Positions 57,570 through 64,000 of a DNA stretch of 64,000 nt are shown here, piece by piece. How positions within the stretch are numbered: the first letter of the stretch is position 1; each line of letters opens with the position of its first letter. Under the pieces are notes generated by a model. The model had not been told where the DNA came from and ran no database searches. It saw nothing but the letters and a program-made list of their open reading frames with translations. The position numbers were made by a program, and so were the translations under genes. This DNA is from Pomphorhynchus laevis (Eukaryota; Acanthocephala; Palaeacanthocephala; Echinorhynchida; Pomphorhynchidae): contig WNNJ02003426.1 in NCBI GenBank assembly GCA_012934845.2, positions 1 through 64,000 on the forward strand, written 5' to 3'.

Positions 57570-58600
57570 TTTAAAATGTAATTAGATGCTGTTATTGTTT
57601 AAAAATATTATTGTATAAATGTTTATCAAAATATATCAGACAATCGAAGATGCTCACTATAGTAAAAAGCCCAAAAATGCGTTCTTCGGAATTCCACATA
57701 TGAGTTTATTATACACTATGAAGTATATCTTAATTTTTATTTAAAGGTTATGAAAAATTATTTTTATACTTAATATTTGAGAATTATCGATGGATAATGT
57801 TGATTGTTAGTATAATTGAAATATTGAACCAATACTTATAAAATAATACCCTTTAATATAATCATTAAAGTTATTAAATCATTTGTGTTGAAATTTAGAC
57901 TCTTATTTAAAAATACGAATGTTGATTATTTTAATTTATCCTTTAATAATATCCTTTATTTATCCTTTTTTACTCTTATTTGTTTACAATTAAACAATAC
58001 AATTGAAATTGCCATTACAATAAAATAATATCCTATAATAATATCATAAATTATAATATATTATAATTTATAAAAAATTATATTATATTATAAATTATAA
58101 TAAATTTAAATTATATCAAAATTTAAGATCTTATTTTATAAAAATTATCCTTTATTAATATAAATTATATTATTAATATCATATTTATCCTTTAATAATG
58201 TCCTTTATTCGACATATCTTATCTTAAGATCAAATCGATGATCGATTCGTTTCTGATTATCTATGAAGACAAAATATAATAAGATAATTATCCTTATTTC
58301 AATGTTTTTAATAATAACTTAAATATATATATAATTTATATTTTTAAATAGAAGAGAAGTAATATATTTGTTTAAATAACCCTGATATTAATCATAAATC
58401 ATTAATCAATAGATAATGTTTTATCAAAAACGACTAAGAAATAATAAAAGTGCCAAGTAGTAGAAAATATCGCAAAGTACTATTTGCTATATGCATAGTA
58501 AGAAAAATTTTAAATTATGATGAAAATCTCAATTTAAAATGGTCTATTAAAGTTGCACCACAGAAGGTCATAGTTTACTTTATTCTTTTCAAATAGCTTG
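57570..58600. other. A+T-rich DNA upstream of the recognised LRR exons
   Basis: No LRR exon is visible. The gene's 5' end is probably further right. About 58,600-58,760 has a minus-strand frame with NLQYLPSNFSILIICNQK after a fair acceptor (TGTAAATTTGCAG), a possible N-cap exon, not firm enough to call. Confidence 0.4.
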
Positions 58601-58754
58601 TTCCTTATCCGACTCTTCTCATACGATATTTTTGGTTACATATAATGAGGATTGAAAAATTACTGGGTAAATACTGCAAATTTACAGAAACAGATTTTAA
58701 ATTTGTGTACATCCTACGAGCTGGGATAATTCCATTTACAGATATAAATGGAAT

Positions 58755-60210
58755 AAGGCGGTCATTGCTCACCTTAACCCTTACAAGGCTGCCTTTTAGA
58801 AGATATTTAAAAAGGAGAACTTTTCTGTTGGATGGATAGAGCCTTGGGTTGAATCGATAGCATATGTCTTGACAAAGTTTGAAAGTAGTCACTATCCTTA
58901 CATAATTATGGAGCCACTCAATCTCCCCAACAAATCCCGTCTTCGGTTGACTTCAGAAGTAGGGACTTATCTTGACAGACAGTTAGAGAAAAGAGGTCGC
59001 AATCGCAATGCTATTAGTCTCCCCGTCAGATGTAATTGACATCAATATCAGCCGACGAGTTTATTTACCAAAAGAGATCGATTTCATATCTTAAATATCT
59101 GCGGCCTTTTTCGATTCAAAACGCTCTCATCTCCATTTACGAAAAAGCGCTTGCGCGTAAAATCTGCAACCGTCTTTGCAGGCGTAAGTTAATCCCACCA
59201 GGCTTTCAAAGTTAAGTCAAAGATCGCTTGGTCCATTCCTGAATTGCATCAGTTCTATCAAAATAACAGTCATCCGCTTGCTATGGCTGTTTTTCTCGAC
59301 TTCTCCTCTGAATTAGACCGTATTTCCATTGCTTTCGTTATCTCCTCTCGCAGGTCCTTCAAGTTGCCTGGGAGAATTGTTAAGAGTGTTGAGATATTGC
59401 TGTAAACCAAACGATTCTTCTACGAAGACAACCCTGATGCACGTCAGTTCTACCCTATTACAGGTGTGCCTCAAGGCTCCCAACTTTCTCCTATCTTATA
59501 TCTTGCTGCCCCCATTAAAATTTTCAAAAACTTTTAACGCGAACATATCGTGGTATACGCTGATGATACTACAGCCATGTTTTCTGGACGAAGGTGCAAT
59601 GATGTGGTCTCAGATATCAGCCGTTTCATTTAACGATTAAAAGACCAGCTTTCACTTTTAATCTTATTATCAACTCATCAAAATTGCAGGTGATTGTCAT
59701 TCATGACGCCCATGCAAGAAAAAGCAACTTAAGATACCGGCACTCTCTGCACTCTCCTCAATTTTGAGGCATTTACCACTCCCTACCTTCACAAGTCGAG
59801 TAAAATACCTGGGGGTCACCGTTACGGTGATTGGTCAGTGAAAACTTACCTGGATAGACACAAAAGAATCCTGAAGATAACTAGATGGGCTCTGAAACGG
59901 GCCCAGCATCTGTCATTGAATGGTAAAACCCAAGTACACCTTTGGGCTACTTGGACTATCTTAGGATTATTCTTCTACTCTAGAGCACGTCCCCAGAGAC
60001 GTGCTCTAGAGTAACCCAGAAACCTTGAGACTCAGGTTTCTCAAGCTCATCATCTCGCGATTACCGACCATAGTCCTTCTCAAATGAACAATTAGGGTAG
60101 TCAAAGACTCCGAATGGTTCAGTCGGAAGGTGAGGCGCTGGATGCGGTCGGGGGGATCAGATCCCACTGGATATGAGTCATTGAATTGTATTGCTAAAGA
60201 CTACTGCGAT
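58755..60210 (+). mobile_element. Jockey/I-like LINE copy 7, decayed ORF2 and 3' end
   Basis: From CATTGCTCACCTTAACCC (compare 23,098) to the 3' motif GGATCAGATCCCACTGGAT. The RT text is recognisable (HQFYQNNSHPLAMAVFLDFS, GVPQGSQLSPILY, VVYADDTTAMFSG) but frameshifts and stops are frequent and there is a deletion at about 58,970. The longest open piece is 59,329-59,640. A local hairpin lies at 59,980-60,045. Confidence 0.85.
59980..60047. repeat. Nested hairpins inside LINE copy 7
   Basis: CTCTAGAGCACGTC is followed by its complement GACGTGCTCTAGAG, then GAAACCTTGAG and CTCAGGTTTCTC. Copies 2 and 3 have a simple sequence here, so the palindromes arose locally. Confidence 0.8.
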
Positions 60211-60219
60211 TCCAAGAAA

Positions 60220-60880
60220 TAATAAAAAGAATTCAAAAAAATTACGTTGTCATTAATTACCCTTACATATTGGTTGTTATTTATTTAAGAAAATTTTTAC
60301 TTATTTATTAAGATTTGAAAAAAATAATATTAAGAAATATTCAAATATTAAGAAAAATATATTGCTAAGCACGATGACGAGCCAAAAAATATCTTTAGTA
60401 AACAAATTATGTTTTCATGATTATTGAGACACTGCGATTTTTATAAAAGCAGAATTTGATTCTTAATGGTGCATAGATGATTCCATGCTGAATGTGAGCT
60501 AATAAATTGAAAGATTACTTATTCAGTATTCAAAATAATGGCAATTTATATAAATAATTTTCGTAGTGGTATCAGAACATTAAACACTATAGTATTTTAA
60601 ATACAAAGAATTCTGAAAAGTCAAATAATTATGGACTTAAATGATGCTTTAATCCAGATTAATGCTTGAATATTATTCAAAAGTTAATAAAGTCTAAAAT
60701 ACCATTATTCCAGTGTGAATGTGAACTAATAACTAAAAAGATTACTTATTCAGAATCTAATTCGTCCAAAATAAAAATTTTAAATTTTCATTGGTAGAAA
60801 TTGAAACATTGGTTGAATTTTTTCCGATTGTGGCACGATATCATCCTCACAGTTATTGATCTTATTTTTGATACAGCAGG
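60220..60880. other. A+T-rich intergenic DNA
   Basis: Two diverged copies of a 100-120-bp segment (GAATGTGAGCTAATAA...AAAAGATTACTTATTCAG at about 60,485 and 60,715) are seen, with no gene. Confidence 0.5.
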
Positions 60881-60889
60881 ACGCTACTA

Positions 60890-61047
60890 ATTAGTCTGGG
60901 TGGGTCTCATCAGCTGCTGACCCAGACCTACATTTCATGTTTCGACCCTTATTATCTGTTTTCTCCGTATACTAATGCTGATCGGATTTGAACTAAGGAC
61001 GTCTGTATCGTGATTCAACGCAACATCCACTAAGCTGGCTGCTCCAG
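60890..61047 (-). repeat. tRNA-derived SINE
   Basis: On the minus strand, A box CAGCTTAGTGG (61,028-61,038) and B box AGTTCAAATCC (60,984-60,994) are spaced for Pol III. They are followed by a body with a hairpin (GTCTGGGT...ACCCAGAC) and an A+T-rich 3' side. The acceptor and T stems do not pair, so it is not a tRNA gene. Confidence 0.6.
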
Positions 61048-61333
61048 TAGTGTAGATATACATTTCTGTATATTTCATTTGGTAGTGGATCGAATTCTAA
61101 TGATCTATTAGAAACCTACCCGATGTGTGTGTCCGGCTAGTCGGACAAAGTCAAATAATTATAGACTTAAGTAGTGCTTTAATCAAAATTAATGTTTGCA
61201 TATTATTTAAAAGTTTATCAAGTCAAACATACCGCTTAAAAATTGTTACGTTGCCTAATGTAATACTTTAATTGTAATACGTAAGCCACTGTATTGTGGC
61301 TTACGAAAGTCAAGTCCCCCGAAAAAGAGGAAC

Positions 61334-62362
61334 TTGATTTTAATTAAAGTAACAAGACCTATACAAAGGGATCAACTATACAATAAATTTCTGAGAAAAT
61401 TCTCGCTTCTATATAAGAACAGGATTTTATTTAATTCTGTACAGATACACCCCTCCGAGGTGAAAATTTTTTTTGTAACATCTGATCTCGCAATGAAATA
61501 CGCGGAATATGTTTCCGAGAATCTTACAGAATTCGGTGAACTTACCATAAAGCCTATTCTGGTTTCGATCAAAGTTACCAATCTACCATGTTCAATGGAT
61601 GAAGATGACAAGCAATCGTTTATGGCAACCTTCAAAGTTTCCAGTCTGAGACCAATCGTGGGTAGGGACGGAAACCCTATCCCGGGAGGGCTTTTGTAGT
61701 GCGCCAGTGAAGTTAGCTGAAACTCTATCAAAATCATCATCCAACCCGTTTATAGGGTTAGCATTCGGTTCTCAATAACCGAAATAGACGAATTAACCTA
61801 CCCCCACTGCAGCCGATGTCACAAATGGGGTCACTGGGCTTCCAGCTGCAGTGGGATCCCTACATGTGGTATCTGCGGATCAGCCTCTTGTCTATCTCTG
61901 TCGTCGAATGACCGTTGCTCGGCTCCCCATTCATGTTCAAACTGCGGGGGGAGCCATCCTGCATGGCGTAGGAGCTGCAGTAAGTTCAAGGCGTACAGAA
62001 GCCTTTTTATTCGTCCGGTTAAACCTACAACTTCCTTCTCTTGTGTGGCCGCACCGCGCATGGATGACTCAGAGATATCCCGGTTGATGGATATAAAGAT
62101 AGCAGAGTCGCATAGAAGGTTGGAAAACTTTATACTAATGGCCGTGGGTGCTATCAACACGAATCCCACGATTCCAGTGGCATCTGTTCTTCCAGAGTCA
62201 AAAAAGAGAGGGGCTTCGGTCCATGCCGTCCCCCCGATCAAGATCGGGAAGCTTATTCGACATATGACTAAGGGAAATGATGATATTGCCCAGGGGCAAG
62301 TACCTTCCCTGGAGGGGGCTAGTGGTGGGAAGGGTAACCTTCCTGCACCTAGCTCTGTCTAG
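61334..62362 (+). pseudogene. LINE copy 8 ORF1, frameshifted
   Basis: The first part (61,334-61,699) has ILIKVTRPIQRDQLYNKFLR and the RRM-like block. A frame change near 61,690 leads to the knuckle region (YPHCSRCHKWGHWASSC, CGICGSAS, CSNCGGSHPAWRRSC, in more than one frame). 62,045-62,362 gives the basic tail ending GKGNLPAPSSV. It is about 65-75% like copies 2 and 3 by eye. Confidence 0.8.
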
Positions 62363-62395
62363 GTAGGCAATCCCTCATCCAACTAATCCATCACA

Positions 62396-64000
62396 ATGCA
62401 GAGTACTCGTGAGCCTTTTTCACTGAATATCCTTCAGTGGAACTCGGGAGGTGCTTCCGCCCATAGACTTCTATCTGGTAAAGATGCAGATGTTATAGTC
62501 CTTCAGGAGACGCGGTCTATCCGCCTCCCCCAGGACATTACTCGATTTATCCCAAAGCATATATGTTCCCACTATACTCCGTACATAACCCCACCTCACT
62601 CCTCTTCATCTCAAGGACTCTTGACCTTAGTTAAGTGCTCCTTAAGGTCCTCCCTCCTATTAAACTACTCATGTCCAGCCCTTTCTTGTTTAGTAGTTTC
62701 ACTCAGTAAGAACGGTAAACGCATAAGTCTAGCCAATGTCTACATCCGTCCAGGGGAAATTCACAAGAACCGTGACCTCCTGGATAGTATTATTGACAGC
62801 GGTTATGACATGATACTTGGAGATTTCAACGACAGAACTGGTCGTTGGATCAATGCAGCACTTCGCAGAGCTAGGAACGGTTATCTTATTCACAAACCCC
62901 CGTCACCTACCTTTCATTGCACATCAACAAATTCTATCCTCGACATTTTACTGCTTCACTCGAGGTGGTTGTTAAAACCCTTCTGCACTGAGCAGTCGCA
63001 CCAGCAATTGTCCACCTCTCACGACCTTATTCGTTGGAGGATTGAGGAAGATATGTTGCTTCGAAGGAGGTTTCACTTTGATCCGATCAGAGTGGCCCTC
63101 TTTCAAGCGGCTATCCAACTCTTTCCCAGAATAGGAAATGAGAGTTTGACCGAATTTAATACCTACCTCTTTTCGCAAGCTACCGCGATTTTATCAACTA
63201 CCTATAAAGGTCGTATATACAATCCTACTCCGACGAAACTCAAGGTCCTAGCGAAATTGCTTAACCTCCTTAATCTCTCTGTTTCCGCCAGACAGGCTCT
63301 CTCGAATGAATACTGGAGCACTAGATATAGGTTCCAGCTGAGTAGGGATAGGACGAGTATTGCTCGCCTTAATCCTTCTCAGTCTTCCTTTTGGAAGATT
63401 TTCAAGAAGGAGAAGTTTGTTTGCTAGAAGGATAGAGCATTGGGTTGGATAGGGAATGTTGGCCTTGATAAAGTTTTGGAGGAGTCATTAGCCCTACACA
63501 ACTATGGAGCCACTCTATCACCTCAACCAATCCCGCCTTGGTGTAACTTCAGGAGTAGGGATCTATCTCTTACGGATATCCTTAACTACTGGGGTCCACT
63601 CCCGGGCATCTCCAAATCCGTCGTTCCACTTTCTTCTCGGGTCTGTCAGCTTTTGACAGCTGATCAGAGAAGAGAGGTGGCCGTCACAATGCTTTTAGCC
63701 TCCCCATCCGATGTAGCAGGCATCAATATTAGTAAGCGTGTTTTTCTTCCTAAGAAAAAATCCTGCTCATGCCCTAAAGATCTGCGACCCATTTCGATTT
63801 ACGAAAAAGCACTTGCGCGTAAAATCCGCGACCATTTAAGTAGGCGTAATTTGATCCCTCCAGGTTTTCATGGGTTCGTCAAAACACGTTCGGTCCATTC
63901 AGCAGTTGGTGAGGTGGAGAAGTTCTGTCGGGATAATAGCCATCGTCTAGTTGTGGCTGTTTTCCTTCAATTTTCTGCTGCATTTGACCGCATCTCCATT
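62396..64000 (+). pseudogene. LINE copy 8 ORF2, one stop, incomplete at window end
   Basis: 343 residues are open (LNILQWNSGG, VIVLQETRS, ILGDFNDRTGRW, SHDLIRW) to a TAG at 63,425-63,427, where other copies have the Trp of FVCWKDRA. The same frame then continues. An in-frame loss of about 21 nt near 63,800 (after DLRPISI) removes seven residues before YEKALARKIRDH. The RT fingers (FVKTRSVHSA) and the start of motif A (VFLQFSAAFDR, with Gln for the catalytic Asp) are visible before the window ends. Confidence 0.88.

Larger units (their letters stand above)
61320..64000 (+). mobile_element. Jockey/I-like LINE copy 8, runs off the window
   Basis: ORF1 and most of ORF2 are present, and the element continues past base 64,000. 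It starts near 61,330 within the RRM-like part of ORF1, so the 5' end is truncated. Confidence 0.9.

Noticed and set aside
60930-61000. Possible permuted hammerhead in the SINE (GGGTC-GAAAC ... CTGATGA-GACCC on the minus strand)
   Set aside because: Stem II and a small stem III can pair, but the segment between cleavage site and CTGATGA cannot form stem I.
60984-61038. tRNA gene on the minus strand
   Set aside because: A and B boxes are good but acceptor and T stems do not pair; a SINE head fits better.

Overview
The window is eukaryotic. It is strongly A+T-rich and intron-rich, and it is crowded with non-LTR retrotransposons, Penelope-like element (PLE) relics and fold-back repeats. The mix of Jockey/I-type LINEs with CCHC-knuckle ORF1, a CR1/L2-like LINE, PLE fragments with GIY-YIG endonuclease and hammerhead-type motifs, and one-leucine-rich-repeat-per-exon gene structure fits an invertebrate animal, most likely an arthropod. 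The species cannot be told from sequence alone. I see no rRNA, no genuine tRNA, no CRISPR array and no prokaryotic operon.

Host genes, all read by joining small exons by eye: (1) a minus-strand leucine-rich-repeat (LRR) gene from about 57.56 kb down to a stop at 44.08 kb. It has 17 recognisable exons, mostly 66-87 nt, all in the same intron phase, and nearly every junction codon restores the conserved Leu/Ile of the repeat. (2) A minus-strand gene from about 16.40 kb down to 5.42 kb with five phase-compatible exons, the last two forming one immunoglobulin I-set domain. (3) A probable first coding exon of an unknown Asn/Ser-rich protein at 2.3-2.9 kb (minus). (4) An isolated plus-strand exon at 4.35-4.45 kb.

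Mobile elements: one Jockey/I-like LINE family is present at least nine times (7.1, 16.9-20.6, 20.6-24.7, 25.0-26.5, 28.0, 32.6, 34.4-38.4, 58.8-60.2 and 61.3-64.0 kb). The best copy (20.64-24.7 kb, plus) has ORF2 open apart from one frameshift and lies head-to-head with a second copy. A different CR1/L2-like LINE lies at 28.4-32.5 kb (minus) behind ten 13-bp tandem repeats. PLE pieces (RT at 40.1-42.1 kb, GIY-YIG at 27.5 kb, a scrap at 51.2 kb) lie near repeats carrying hammerhead-ribozyme cores at 39.24 and 39.71 kb, 33.9/38.4 kb, and in fold-back elements at 5.8-6.65 and 26.5-27.1 kb. Relics of another RT family with a C-terminal CCHC plus RPDG-type nuclease-like module lie at 14.7-15.3, 10.0-10.8 and 8.5-8.9 kb, the last enclosed in a 1.36-kb element with about 240-bp inverted arms.

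The rest (0.83-2.3, 10.8-11.6, 13.7-14.3, 32.8-33.8, 45.0-46.1, 53.9-56.6 and 57.6-58.6 kb) is A+T-rich intergenic or intronic DNA in which I recognise little.
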